Source: Sphingomonas sp. S-NIH.Pt15_0812 (GTDB taxonomy: Bacteria > Pseudomonadota > Alphaproteobacteria > Sphingomonadales > Sphingomonadaceae). From it: DNA of 48,305 bases. Position 1 is the stretch's first letter; every line of letters begins with the position of its first letter. Below the pieces are notes generated by a model. It saw only the letters and a list, made by a program, of their open reading frames with translations, made no database searches and was not told the origin of the DNA. Below are positions 1 to 7,653 of this stretch, piece by piece. Position numbers and translations under genes: made by a program. Where the stretch lies: NCBI RefSeq assembly GCF_003951315.1, contig NZ_QLJH01000026.1:1-48305 (forward strand). The letters are read 5' to 3'.

Positions 1-23
1 TTTACCGGCGGCTGACGGTCCAT
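1..23 (-). CDS. possible start of the next gene downstream of tmk (partial)
   Basis: An ATG on the minus strand (21-23) lies 21 bases past the dTMP kinase stop codon, preceded by a purine-rich GGAACGGG. It reads M-D-R-Q-P-P-V before the window edge. In other bacteria tmk is often followed by a clamp-loader subunit gene (holB), but seven residues cannot show this. It may also be non-coding. Confidence 0.25.
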
Positions 24-43
24 CCCGTTCCAAACGCCGGAGA

Positions 44-691
44 CTAGCCCGCGATCCCGCGCGGCTGGCGCAGCCGACCGTGCATGATCGTCGGGAGCGT
101 CGACCAAGGGCCGATCAGCGCATCGCCGCCCGCCACCATCGCCGCATAGCTGGCGCGCACCCGCTGTTGCAGCGCCTGGTCCGCCTCATAGGCGTCGAAG
201 GTCGCATCGGTATAGCTGCGCTGACGCTTGCGGCGGATCAGGTCGCGCGCGACATCGGCGGGCGTGTCGAGATAGATCGACAGGTCGGGGCGCGGCAGGC
301 CGAACTGCTCGACCTCCAGCCGCGCGATCCAGTCCATCAGCGCGGGCGCCTCCTCGGCCGGCACCTGTGCCGCCTGATAGGCCATGTTGGAGGCGATGTA
401 GCGGTCGAACACCACCAGGTCATGCGCCGCCGCCGCCGTGGCGATCGCCGCGGCCGACTCGAACCGGTCGAGCGCGTACAGCACCGCCGCCGCGCGCGGC
501 GAGGCGGCATGGGGCAGACGCCCGGCCAGATAGTCGCCCAGCACATGGCCGCCGATCGTGTCGGCATAGCGGGGAAAGGACAGGAGGGTGGCGCTGCGCC
601 CGGCGTCCCGCGCCAGCGCGACGATCTCCGCCGCCGTGGTCGCCTTGCCCGCGCCGTCGCCGCCCTCGATCGCCAGCAGGAAGCCGGTCAT
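44..691 (-). CDS. tmk: dTMP kinase (thymidylate kinase)
   Basis: A 215-residue protein that phosphorylates dTMP to dTDP with ATP in the cytosol, the step committing thymidylate to DNA synthesis. The N-terminal P-loop reads EGGDGAGKAT (about residues 9-18), where the last part is usually GKST or GKTT. The DRY-type motif DRYIASN follows in mid-protein, and the C-terminal half has a basic lid-like stretch (IRRKRQRSY). Length is normal for the family. The ATG at 691 overlaps the TGA of the upstream chorismate mutase gene (ATGA), so the two are translationally coupled. The identification is firm. Confidence 0.93.
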   Translation of the reverse strand: MTGFLLAIEGGDGAGKATTAAEIVALARDAGRSATLLSFPRYADTIGGHVLGDYLAGRLPHAASPRAAAVLYALDRFESAAAIATAAAAHDLVVFDRYIASNMAYQAAQVPAEEAPALMDWIARLEVEQFGLPRPDLSIYLDTPADVARDLIRRKRQRSYTDATFDAYEADQALQQRVRASYAAMVAGGDALIGPWSTLPTIMHGRLRQPRGIAG

Positions 692-1002
692 GACTGGGTC
701 TGCGACTGGTGGCGGGCGTGGTGGCGGATCACCTCGTCGATGATGAAGCGCAGGAACTTCTCGGAAAATTCCGGATCGAGCTGCGCCTCTTCTGCCAGGC
801 GGCGGAGCCGGGCGATCTGCCGTTCCTCGCGCGCCGGATCGGCGGGGGGCAGGCCCTTTTCCGCCTTGTAGACGCCGACCGCCTGAGTGACGCGGAACCG
901 CTCCGCCAACATGCACACCAGCGCCGCGTCGATATTGTCGATCGACTGGCGATATCCGCTCAGCACATCGTCGCTGGTGGACGGGGTCGGGGCTGGGTTC
1001 AT
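688..1002 (-). CDS. chorismate mutase, AroQ type
   Basis: A 104-residue all-helical chorismate mutase converting chorismate to prephenate for phenylalanine and tyrosine synthesis. The expected active-site residues are visible: Arg18 in YRQSIDNID, Arg35/Arg37 in AERFRVTQAVGVYKAEKG, Lys46, and the DPAREE segment (Arg58, Glu59). The size fits a monofunctional AroQ-alpha enzyme with no fused dehydratase or dehydrogenase. The start at 1002 has a strong GGAAGGAG ribosome site about 8 bases upstream. The stop overlaps the tmk start. It diverges from the prenyl synthase gene, with 109 bases between starts. Confidence 0.9.
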   Translation of the reverse strand: MNPAPTPSTSDDVLSGYRQSIDNIDAALVCMLAERFRVTQAVGVYKAEKGLPPADPAREERQIARLRRLAEEAQLDPEFSEKFLRFIIDEVIRHHARHQSQTQS

Positions 1003-1111
1003 GGCTCGGGCTCCTTCCGCCGCCCTTTGCGATATGTGACCTCCGGATTCCATGTTTTTCGTGTGACGGTAAAACTTGCGTTCGTGCGCGCGGACGGCCA
1101 CTTGGGCGGGG

Positions 1112-2122
1112 ATGACCGCGACCGTCCACCGCCTCAAGACCACGGCCCCCTCGCTGGAGCCGATGCTGCAGCTCGTCGCCAGCGACATGGACGCCGTCAA
1201 CGCGGTGATCGTCGGCCGGATGCAGTCCGACATCCCGCTGATCCCGGAGCTGGCCGGCCATCTGATCGCGGGCGGCGGCAAGCGGATGCGGCCGATGCTG
1301 ACGCTCGCGAGCGCGCAGTTGATCGGCTATACCGGCACCCGCCACCACCGCCTCGCCGCCTCGGTGGAGTTCATCCATACCGCGACGCTGCTGCACGACG
1401 ACGTGGTCGACGGGTCCGACCTGCGGCGCGGCCGGCGCACCGCCAACATCATCTGGGGCAACCCCGCCAGCGTGCTGGTCGGCGACTTCCTGTTCAGCCG
1501 CTCGTTCGAACTGATGGTCGAGGACGGCAACCTGAAGGTGCTGAAGATCCTGTCCAACGCCTCCGCCGTGATCGCGGAGGGCGAGGTGAACCAGCTGACC
1601 GCCGCGCGGCGCGTCGACCTGGGCGAGGATCGCTATCTCGACATCATCGGCGCCAAGACCGCGGCGCTGTTCGCCGCCGCCTGCCGCATCGCGGCGGTGG
1701 TGGCGGAACGGTCGGAGGCGGAGGAGATGGCGCTCGACGCCTATGGCCGCAATCTCGGCATCGCCTTCCAGCTGGTCGACGACGCGATCGACTATGTCTC
1801 GGATGCGGGCACGATGGGCAAGGATGCCGGCGACGATTTCCGCGAGGGCAAGATGACGCTGCCCGTCATCCTGGCCCATGCGCGCGGATCGGCCGAGGAC
1901 CGCACGTTCTGGAAGGACGCGGTCGAGGGGCGGCGCGACACCGATGCCGACTTCGCCCATGCCGTCACCCTGATCCGCCAGACGCGCGCGGTCGACGACA
2001 CGCTGGCCCGCGCCCGCCACTACGGCCAGCGCGCGATCGATTCGATCGCGGGCTTCGCCGACGGCCGCGCCAAGGATGCGATGATCGAGGCGGTCGAGTT
2101 CGCGGTCGCCCGCGCCTATTGA
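1112..2122 (+). CDS. ispB: long-chain trans-polyprenyl diphosphate synthase (quinone side chain)
   Basis: A 336-residue trans-isoprenyl diphosphate synthase that extends farnesyl diphosphate with isopentenyl diphosphate to make the ubiquinone tail. Both aspartate motifs are present: the first is HDDVVD (Asp96-Asp100) and the second DDAID (223-227), followed by the typical GKDAGDDFREGKMTLPVI stretch. GGGKRMRP (55-61) is the substrate-binding block. Small residues before the first aspartate motif (IHTATLL) fit a long-chain enzyme; sphingomonads make ubiquinone-10, so decaprenyl is likely but not readable from sequence. The ATG at 1112 was chosen because homologues start near here and GGGCGGGG precedes it; the frame is open upstream. 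Confidence 0.88.
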   Translation: MTATVHRLKTTAPSLEPMLQLVASDMDAVNAVIVGRMQSDIPLIPELAGHLIAGGGKRMRPMLTLASAQLIGYTGTRHHRLAASVEFIHTATLLHDDVVDGSDLRRGRRTANIIWGNPASVLVGDFLFSRSFELMVEDGNLKVLKILSNASAVIAEGEVNQLTAARRVDLGEDRYLDIIGAKTAALFAAACRIAAVVAERSEAEEMALDAYGRNLGIAFQLVDDAIDYVSDAGTMGKDAGDDFREGKMTLPVILAHARGSAEDRTFWKDAVEGRRDTDADFAHAVTLIRQTRAVDDTLARARHYGQRAIDSIAGFADGRAKDAMIEAVEFAVARAY

Positions 2123-2176
2123 TCGATCCCGCCCCGCCGGTTGACAGAGCCGCCCCGGGGGACCAGAGGCCGGCTT

Positions 2177-2195
2177 CGGAGTGACGGTCACTCCG
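2177..2195. promoter_or_regulatory. perfect 19-nt inverted repeat between ispB and mgtE
   Basis: CGGAGTGAC and GTCACTCCG are exact inverted arms around a single G, 54 bases after the ispB stop and about 120 bases before mgtE. TTT follows immediately. It could be a weak intrinsic terminator of ispB or an operator for a dimeric repressor upstream of mgtE. The rest of the 194-base gap (2123-2316) shows nothing I can name. Confidence 0.4.
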
Positions 2196-2316
2196 TTTCG
2201 GAAGCGAGAACATGTCCAGCGACAGTTCCAGTAGAGCCGCACGCTCCTCGGTGGTCGCCCGGTAGCTTTCGTCCGGCTCGCCCGCCCGCGGATCGTGCGG
2301 TGGCGAGGTTGAGACG

Positions 2317-3684
2317 ATGACGAACGATCCCATCGCCGGCGCGCGGGCCGGCATTGCCTTTCTCCAGGCGGCGAACGGTCCCGCCCCCTATCCGGCCGAT
2401 ATCGCCGAGCATCTAAGCCGCGAAACGCCGCAGGCCGCCGCGGCGATGCTGCGCACGCTCGACCCCGCCGATGCGGTGCGGGTGCTGGAACAGCCCGAAT
2501 ATCATGGCGCGGCGCGCACGCTCGCCGCCCTGTCCTTCGCCGAGAGCGCGACGCTGATCGCCGCCATGGCCGAGGATCGCGCCGCCGACCTGCTCGCCGA
2601 CCTGCCGCCCGGCGATGCGGAGGCGGTGCTGGCGCTGCTGCCGCCGCCGGTCCGCCAGTCGCTGCGCCGGTTGCTCGCCTGGCCGACCGACAGCGCGGGC
2701 GGGCTGATGACGACCGAGTTCGTCGCCGTGGCGGAGGGGATCACCGTCGCCCAGGCGTTGGACCATATCCGCACCGTCGAGCGCAGCCGCGAGACCATCT
2801 ATGCGCTCTACCTGCTCGACCCCGCCGGCCGGCTGACCGGCGCGCTGTCGCTGCGCCGGCTGATCGCCGCCGAGCCCGATTCGATCGTCCACGACCTCGC
2901 CCCGCCCGATCCGGTGACGATCGCCCCCGATGCGGACCGCGAGGACGTGGCGCGCCAGATCGCGCGCCACGACCTGCTGGCGGTGCCGGTGGTCGATGCG
3001 CATCGCCGGCTGCTCGGCATCGTCACGGTCGACGACGTGCTCGACGTGATCGTCGCCGAGGCGACCGAGGACAGCGAGCGGTTCGGCGGCGTCGCCGCGC
3101 TCGGCCGCCCCTATCTCGACACCGGCTTCGTCGCGATGATCCGCAAGCGCGCCGGCTGGCTGTGCGCGCTGTTCCTGTCGGAGATGCTCACCGCCAGCGC
3201 GATGCAGCATTTCGAAAGCGAGCTGGAACGCGCGATCGTGCTGACCCTGTTCATCCCCCTCATCATGAGCTCGGGCGGCAATAGCGGCAGCCAGGCGACC
3301 TCGCTCATCATCCGCGCGCTGGCGCTGCATCAGGTGCGCTTGCGCGACTGGTGGCGCGTGGCGTTCCGCGAACTGCCGACCGGGCTGGTGCTGGGCGCGA
3401 TCCTGGGGCTGGTCGGCATGGCGCGGATCGCGCTGTGGCAGGGGCTGGGATTCTATGATTACGGGCCGCATTGGCCGCTGATCGCCGCGACGGTGGGGGC
3501 CGGGCTGATCGGCATCGTCACCTTCGGCTCGCTGGCCGGATCGATGCTGCCCTTCGCGCTGCAACGGCTGGGCTTCGACCCCGCCAGCGCCTCCGCGCCG
3601 TTCGTCGCGACGCTGGTCGATGTCACGGGGCTGGTGATCTATTTCTCGATCGCGCTGGTCATCCTGCACGGCACGCTGCTGTAG
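2317..3684 (+). CDS. mgtE: MgtE-type magnesium transporter
   Basis: A 455-residue MgtE/SLC41-type Mg2+ channel of the inner membrane. The order is typical. An N-terminal superhelical domain (about 20-130) repeats 'AAxMLRTLDPADAVRVLE'-like helices. Two CBS motifs (about 130-255, including GIVTVDDVLDVI) sense cytosolic Mg2+. Five membrane segments occupy about 290-455. The pore helix region contains SSGGNSGSQATSLIIRALAL, close to the conserved GGNSGSQ selectivity segment. The start at 2317 has a weak ribosome site. The last codons and the stop lie inside a 12-bp hairpin (see that feature). It converges on the ferredoxin gene. Confidence 0.93.
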   Translation: MTNDPIAGARAGIAFLQAANGPAPYPADIAEHLSRETPQAAAAMLRTLDPADAVRVLEQPEYHGAARTLAALSFAESATLIAAMAEDRAADLLADLPPGDAEAVLALLPPPVRQSLRRLLAWPTDSAGGLMTTEFVAVAEGITVAQALDHIRTVERSRETIYALYLLDPAGRLTGALSLRRLIAAEPDSIVHDLAPPDPVTIAPDADREDVARQIARHDLLAVPVVDAHRRLLGIVTVDDVLDVIVAEATEDSERFGGVAALGRPYLDTGFVAMIRKRAGWLCALFLSEMLTASAMQHFESELERAIVLTLFIPLIMSSGGNSGSQATSLIIRALALHQVRLRDWWRVAFRELPTGLVLGAILGLVGMARIALWQGLGFYDYGPHWPLIAATVGAGLIGIVTFGSLAGSMLPFALQRLGFDPASASAPFVATLVDVTGLVIYFSIALVILHGTLL

Positions 3685-3694
3685 CGTGCCGTGC
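3666..3694. terminator. 12-bp perfect hairpin spanning the mgtE stop codon
   Basis: GCACGGCACGCT (3666-3677) pairs exactly with AGCGTGCCGTGC (3683-3694) around a 5-base loop. The mgtE TAG (3682-3684) falls at the loop/stem boundary. It sits between convergent mgtE and ferredoxin genes, as expected for a shared bidirectional terminator, but neither side has a U-tract, so intrinsic termination is not certain. Confidence 0.55.
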
Positions 3695-3703
3695 CGGGGG
3701 TAA

Positions 3704-4021
3704 TCAGTCCTCCGCCGCGATGCGGATGCGCAGGCCGTCGAGCGCGTCGGTGAAGGGGATCTGGCAGGACAGGCGCGAGGTGGCGTCGCGGTCGCTGGTC
3801 GAATCGAGCAGGTCGTCCTCGTCCATGCTCATCTTGGGCAGGCGGTCGGTGAAATCGGGGTCGACATGGACATGGCAGGTCGCGCACGAACAGCAGCCGC
3901 CGCACAGCGCCAGCAGCTCGTCGATGCCGCCGTCGCGGATCACCTCCATCACCGAAAGGCCCGATTCGCCAACCAGTTCGCGTTCTTCCCCTTCGCGCGT
4001 CGTGACGATAAGCGTGGGCAT
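3704..4021 (-). CDS. adrenodoxin-type 2Fe-2S ferredoxin
   Basis: A 105-residue soluble 2Fe-2S electron carrier of the plant/vertebrate-type fold. The cluster cysteines are Cys40, Cys46, Cys49 (C-x5-C-x2-C in [13 protein letters not shown]) and Cys86 (RLSCQIPF), the adrenodoxin-like pattern. Such ferredoxins commonly serve cytochrome P450s or Fe-S/haem biosynthesis; no redox partner is encoded nearby, so its job is open. Two adjacent ATGs (4024 and 4021) could start it. It diverges from the DNA glycosylase gene with about 57 bases between starts, so both promoters must be compact. Confidence 0.88.
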   Translation of the reverse strand: MPTLIVTTREGEERELVGESGLSVMEVIRDGGIDELLALCGGCCSCATCHVHVDPDFTDRLPKMSMDEDDLLDSTSDRDATSRLSCQIPFTDALDGLRIRIAAED

Positions 4022-4081
4022 CATGCAGTCTCCAGATCTTCGCCGCCGTCATGGCGTCCGCATCGCCAGCGATCAAGCGTC

Positions 4082-4711
4082 ATGGGGCTGAGCGCCGAGC
4101 AGCTTCGCGCCGGACTGGACGCGCTCGGGGCGATCGAGCCGGCGATCGCCGCGGCGATGGCGCGCATCGGCTATCCGGAACCGCGGATCCGCGAGCGCGG
4201 CTATGCGACGTTATTGCGCACGATCGTCGGGCAACAGGTCAGCGTCGCCTCCGCCAATGCGGTGTGGCGGCGGCTGAACGAAGTGCTGGGCGATGCCGGC
4301 GACCCAGCGCGGGTGATGGCGGCCAGCGACGAAGACCTTCGCGCCGCCGGCCTGTCGCGGCAGAAGAGCGGCTATGCGCGCAGCCTGGCGGACGAGGTGA
4401 CGAGTGGCCGGCTCGATCTCGCCAACCTGCCCGAGGATGACGAGGCGGCGATCGCGGCGCTGGTCCGGGTGAAGGGGATCGGCCGCTGGTCGGCCGAGGT
4501 CTATCTGCTGTTCGCGGAGGGGCGACCGGATATCTGGCCGGCGGGCGACCTGGCGGTGCAGATCGAGATCGGCCGGATCCTGGGCCATGACGCACGGCCG
4601 AGCGAGGCGCTGACCCGGTCGCTGGCGGAGGCGTGGCGGCCGCATCGCGGCGCGCTGGCGATCTTCACCTGGCACCATTATGGCGCCGGCCCGGACGCCG
4701 CCCCCGTCTGA
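4082..4711 (+). CDS. DNA-3-methyladenine glycosylase II, AlkA-like (HhH-GPD)
   Basis: A 209-residue DNA glycosylase that excises alkylated bases to start base-excision repair. The GYATLLRTIVGQQVS segment (about 40-54) is the conserved AlkA-family helix. The helix-hairpin-helix is LVRVKGIGRWSAEV (127-140), followed by the presumed catalytic Asp156 in WPAGDLAVQ. It lacks the N-terminal beta domain of E. coli AlkA, which is normal for the compact alphaproteobacterial form. There is no Fe-S cysteine set, which separates it from the MutY/Nth branch. The start at 4082 was chosen because the frame upstream overlaps the ferredoxin gene. Confidence 0.87.
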   Translation: MGLSAEQLRAGLDALGAIEPAIAAAMARIGYPEPRIRERGYATLLRTIVGQQVSVASANAVWRRLNEVLGDAGDPARVMAASDEDLRAAGLSRQKSGYARSLADEVTSGRLDLANLPEDDEAAIAALVRVKGIGRWSAEVYLLFAEGRPDIWPAGDLAVQIEIGRILGHDARPSEALTRSLAEAWRPHRGALAIFTWHHYGAGPDAAPV

Positions 4712-4741
4712 TCGGGCAGGCGGCGCGCCGGGGGATGCGGT

Positions 4742-5422
4742 TCAGCCGAAGGCGACGGTGGCGCGGCGGCGGCGATAGCGGACGCCGGCCCCCAGCATCG
4801 CGAAGCCGACCAGCATCATCGCCCAGCTCGACGGCTCGGGCACGGCGGTGGCATAGCCGATGACATTGTCGATGCCGAAGGCGGTGCTGGCATCCGCGCC
4901 GCCCTCATTGTCGAGGCGGTAGAAGCCCAGCGCCTCGATCGGCGTGTCGAAGCTGAAACCCAGGAAGCCGGCCTCGTTCAGGCTGCTCAGCGTGAAGCTG
5001 CCCGTCTCGCCCGTGTCGGTCAGGAAGCCGACGGTTTCGCCCGCGTCGCTGCTCGCGCCCAGGAAATAGGGACGCAGGTCGAAGCCGAGCGCCTGGGTGG
5101 TCGAAGTGAAGCTGAAGACGGTGGTGATCGCCGTATCCGCCAGCACCTGGACGAAGGCGGAGCCGTTGACGCTGCCGAACGTGCCGGCATCGATACCGGT
5201 CACCGGCGCGACCTGATCGACATTCTCGCCGTTCTCGCCCGACACCTGGAAGATCATCAGCGGATTGGTGCCGCCGGAGAAATCGGTGGTGTAGGCCGGC
5301 GTGCCGCCCAGGGCGACGAACTGCGCACGATCGGTGAAGATGGTGGCGGCCTGCGCCGTCGCGGGCGCGATGATCGCCGCCGCGCCGATGGCGGCGATCG
5401 CCCATGGCTTGAAATTCGTCAT
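4742..5422 (-). CDS. PEPxxWA-CTERM sorting-domain exported protein
   Basis: A 226-residue secreted protein. A signal peptide covers about residues 1-25 (MTNFKPWAIAAIGAAAII...AQA). A beta-rich body of unknown function with few charges follows. The C-terminal sorting signal is VPEPSSWAMMLVGFAML plus a basic RYRRRR tail. The PEP-SSWA start marks the PEPxxWA subtype typical of sphingomonads. Such proteins are processed by an exosortase and usually go to the envelope or exopolysaccharide; no exosortase gene is in this window. The body resembles single-domain PEP-CTERM proteins with no known activity. The gene converges with the glycosylase gene, 30 bases apart. Confidence 0.85.
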   Translation of the reverse strand: MTNFKPWAIAAIGAAAIIAPATAQAATIFTDRAQFVALGGTPAYTTDFSGGTNPLMIFQVSGENGENVDQVAPVTGIDAGTFGSVNGSAFVQVLADTAITTVFSFTSTTQALGFDLRPYFLGASSDAGETVGFLTDTGETGSFTLSSLNEAGFLGFSFDTPIEALGFYRLDNEGGADASTAFGIDNVIGYATAVPEPSSWAMMLVGFAMLGAGVRYRRRRATVAFG

Positions 5423-5497
5423 GTCCGACTCCCGTGTTGCTGGAGCCGTTAATGCCGGGGAAAGGTTAATTACCCGTTACCCATCTGGAACGACTGG

Positions 5498-6349
5498 CTA
5501 TTCCGCCGCCCAGCGGGTCAGCAGGCTATGCGCGATGGCATAGGGCGGCGGCGGTACGAAGGGGCCGGGCGCGCCCGCCAGCACCGCCCGCACCACCGAG
5601 CGGGGAACCCAGATCGCGTCCTCCAGCTCGGTCGTGTCGATTGCCAGCCGGTCGCTGGTGGCGGTGGCGATGCAGGCGATCATCAGCGATGACGGGAAGG
5701 GCCAGGGCTGGCTGGCGACGTAGCGGACATCGGTGACGGCGATGCCCGCCTCCTCCGCCACTTCGCGCGCCACCGCCTCCTCGATCGATTCGCCCGGTTC
5801 CAGGAAGCCGGCCAGCGCCGAATAGCGGCCGGGCGGAAAGGCGGGCTGACGGCCGAGCAGCGCGCGGCCGTCATGCTCGGCGATCATGATGACGACCGGG
5901 TCGACGCGCGGGAAATGCTCCGTCCCGCAATGCGGGCAATGCCGTCCCCAGCCGGCGCGGAACGGTGCGGTGGCATGGCCGCAGACCGCGCAGAAGCCAT
6001 GCCGCGCATGCCAGTCGAGCACCGAGCGCGCCGCCGCATAGGTCGCAGCCTCGCCCGCCGCCAGCGCGTGGAGCGCGGCGATCATCTCGAACGAACGGCC
6101 GCGTGCGGGCCGGCCGGTGATCGCGGCGAAATGCGGCACGCCCGCCGCGTCCAGCCCGAGCAGCACCAGCGACTCCGCCGCCCGGTCGCCCAGCGTCGCC
6201 CAGCCGAGCCGCCCGCCGTCGATCGCGGGGGCGTAATCGTTCAGGACCAGCAATCGCGCGCGGGGATCGGCCATCGCCGCCGCGAAGCGGGCCGGATCGT
6301 GGCGGATCGGATCGGCGCGGTCGAGCAGACCGCCGGTGAAGCCGATCAT
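5498..6349 (-). CDS. nudC: NAD(+)/NADH pyrophosphatase, NudC family
   Basis: A 283-residue Nudix hydrolase that cleaves NAD(H) to NMN(H) and AMP and, in E. coli, removes NAD caps from RNA. The zinc ribbon is Cys120-x2-Cys123 and Cys138-x2-Cys141. The Nudix box spans residues 181-203 and fits G-x5-E-x7-REUxEExGU exactly. SQPWPFP (213-219) is the NudC-specific signature downstream of the box. The start ATG overlaps the stop of the upstream serine hydrolase gene (ATGA), placing it last in a mutY-hydrolase-nudC operon. Confidence 0.92.
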   Translation of the reverse strand: MIGFTGGLLDRADPIRHDPARFAAAMADPRARLLVLNDYAPAIDGGRLGWATLGDRAAESLVLLGLDAAGVPHFAAITGRPARGRSFEMIAALHALAAGEAATYAAARSVLDWHARHGFCAVCGHATAPFRAGWGRHCPHCGTEHFPRVDPVVIMIAEHDGRALLGRQPAFPPGRYSALAGFLEPGESIEEAVAREVAEEAGIAVTDVRYVASQPWPFPSSLMIACIATATSDRLAIDTTELEDAIWVPRSVVRAVLAGAPGPFVPPPPYAIAHSLLTRWAAE

Positions 6350-7653
6350 TCGCCGTGCAACCGCTTGGCATCGCGGAGCAACGCCGCGCCGACCTGTGCC
6401 GCCAGCGGCACGTCGCCGCCCATGATATTGACCATCACCGTTCCTCTGATTCCCCGGGTCGGATCGACCCAGCCGATCGATCCCGCCGCCCCGGCCCAGC
6501 CGAATGTACCCTTGCCCGGCCCCCCGGCTTCGTCGGCCAGCCGCACCGATCCGCCCGCGCCGAAGCCCTGGGCCGCGCCCGGCCTGTCGCCGGTGACCAT
6601 GCCCGCGCCGCCGAAGACGACGCCCGCCGGCAGCAGGTTGGACAGGGCGAGCCGCACCGTCTCCGCCTTCATCACCCGCACGCCGTCCAGCGTGCCGCCA
6701 TTCTGGAGCATGTGGAGGAAGCGGTCGTAATCGCGCGCCGAGGAGACGAGGCCGGCCCCGCCATAGGGGAAGCTGGGGGGCATCAGGAACACCGATGTCC
6801 GGCCGGGATCGAGCGGCGCCAGGGTCCCGCCGATCACGGCGTAATTGGTCGCCAGCCGGCCGGCATCCCCGGCCGGAACGGTGAAGACGGTCGAGTCCAT
6901 CTTCAGCGGCGTGAAGAAGCGGGTCCGGAGGAAGCGGTCGAACGGCATCCCGCTCGCCACCTCGATCACCCGGCCCAGCACGTCGAACCCGATCGAATAG
7001 CGCCAGCGCGTGCCCGGCTCGGCGACCAGCGGCACGGTCGCGACCCGGTCGGCGAATTCGGCGAGCGTCGCGGGACGGGTCGCGCGCATCTTGGCTTCGG
7101 CCGTCGCGTTGATCGCTAGCGGCACCAGGCCCAGCCGCTCATATTCGCGCAGCAGCGGCCCATGCGCGTTGATCGAATAGCCCAGCCCCGATGTATGGGT
7201 CAGCAAATGCCGGATGGTGATCGCCTGCCTGGCCGGCACCGACTCGAGGCTGGTGTCGGGATGGGTCAGGACGCGCATCTTCGCGAAGGCCGGGATATAC
7301 TTCGCCACCGGATCGTCGAGGCCGATCCGCCCCTCCCCGACCAGCTTCATCACCGCCATGCCGGTGATCGGCTTGGTCATCGAATAGATGCGCCAGAGCG
7401 TGTCCGGACCGGCGGCGGGCGCAGCGGGCGTATCGGCGATCCGCCCCGCGGTCACGAACAAGGTCGCCGAGTCGCCGCGCCCGAACGCGCCGACGATCCC
7501 CGGCATCCGACCCTCGCGGACATAGGAGTCGAACACGGCCTGCGTATCGGCGAGCAGCGGCCGGGCCGGCGCCGGGCCGGTCGGCGATGTCTGTGCCACG
7601 GCCGGCGCGGCGAGCGTCAGCAGCAGGGGAAGCAGGCGGATCATCCCGGTCAC
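6346..7653 (-). CDS. serine hydrolase, class C beta-lactamase/esterase fold, exported
   Basis: A 435-residue protein of the beta-lactamase-related serine hydrolase group (esterases, D-aminopeptidases, AmpC-like). A signal peptide ends near residue 20 (PAVAQ). The nucleophile motif is SMTK (Ser91, Lys94) and the second motif is YSI (Tyr219). The C-terminal FGWAGAAGS region (about 385-393) corresponds to the HxG/KTG position. Substrate cannot be predicted, and esterase or peptidase activity is as likely as beta-lactamase. The first possible start is GTG at 7653, overlapping the mutY stop (GTGA); ATG at 7644 is an alternative. Its place between two genes of oxidative-damage repair is unexpected. 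Confidence 0.85.
   Translation of the reverse strand: MTGMIRLLPLLLTLAAPAVAQTSPTGPAPARPLLADTQAVFDSYVREGRMPGIVGAFGRGDSATLFVTAGRIADTPAAPAAGPDTLWRIYSMTKPITGMAVMKLVGEGRIGLDDPVAKYIPAFAKMRVLTHPDTSLESVPARQAITIRHLLTHTSGLGYSINAHGPLLREYERLGLVPLAINATAEAKMRATRPATLAEFADRVATVPLVAEPGTRWRYSIGFDVLGRVIEVASGMPFDRFLRTRFFTPLKMDSTVFTVPAGDAGRLATNYAVIGGTLAPLDPGRTSVFLMPPSFPYGGAGLVSSARDYDRFLHMLQNGGTLDGVRVMKAETVRLALSNLLPAGVVFGGAGMVTGDRPGAAQGFGAGGSVRLADEAGGPGKGTFGWAGAAGSIGWVDPTRGIRGTVMVNIMGGDVPLAAQVGAALLRDAKRLHGE

Noticed and set aside
2123..2354. Small minus-strand ORF between ispB and mgtE
   Set aside because: It overlaps both neighbours, has no ribosome site I trust and no recognisable sequence.
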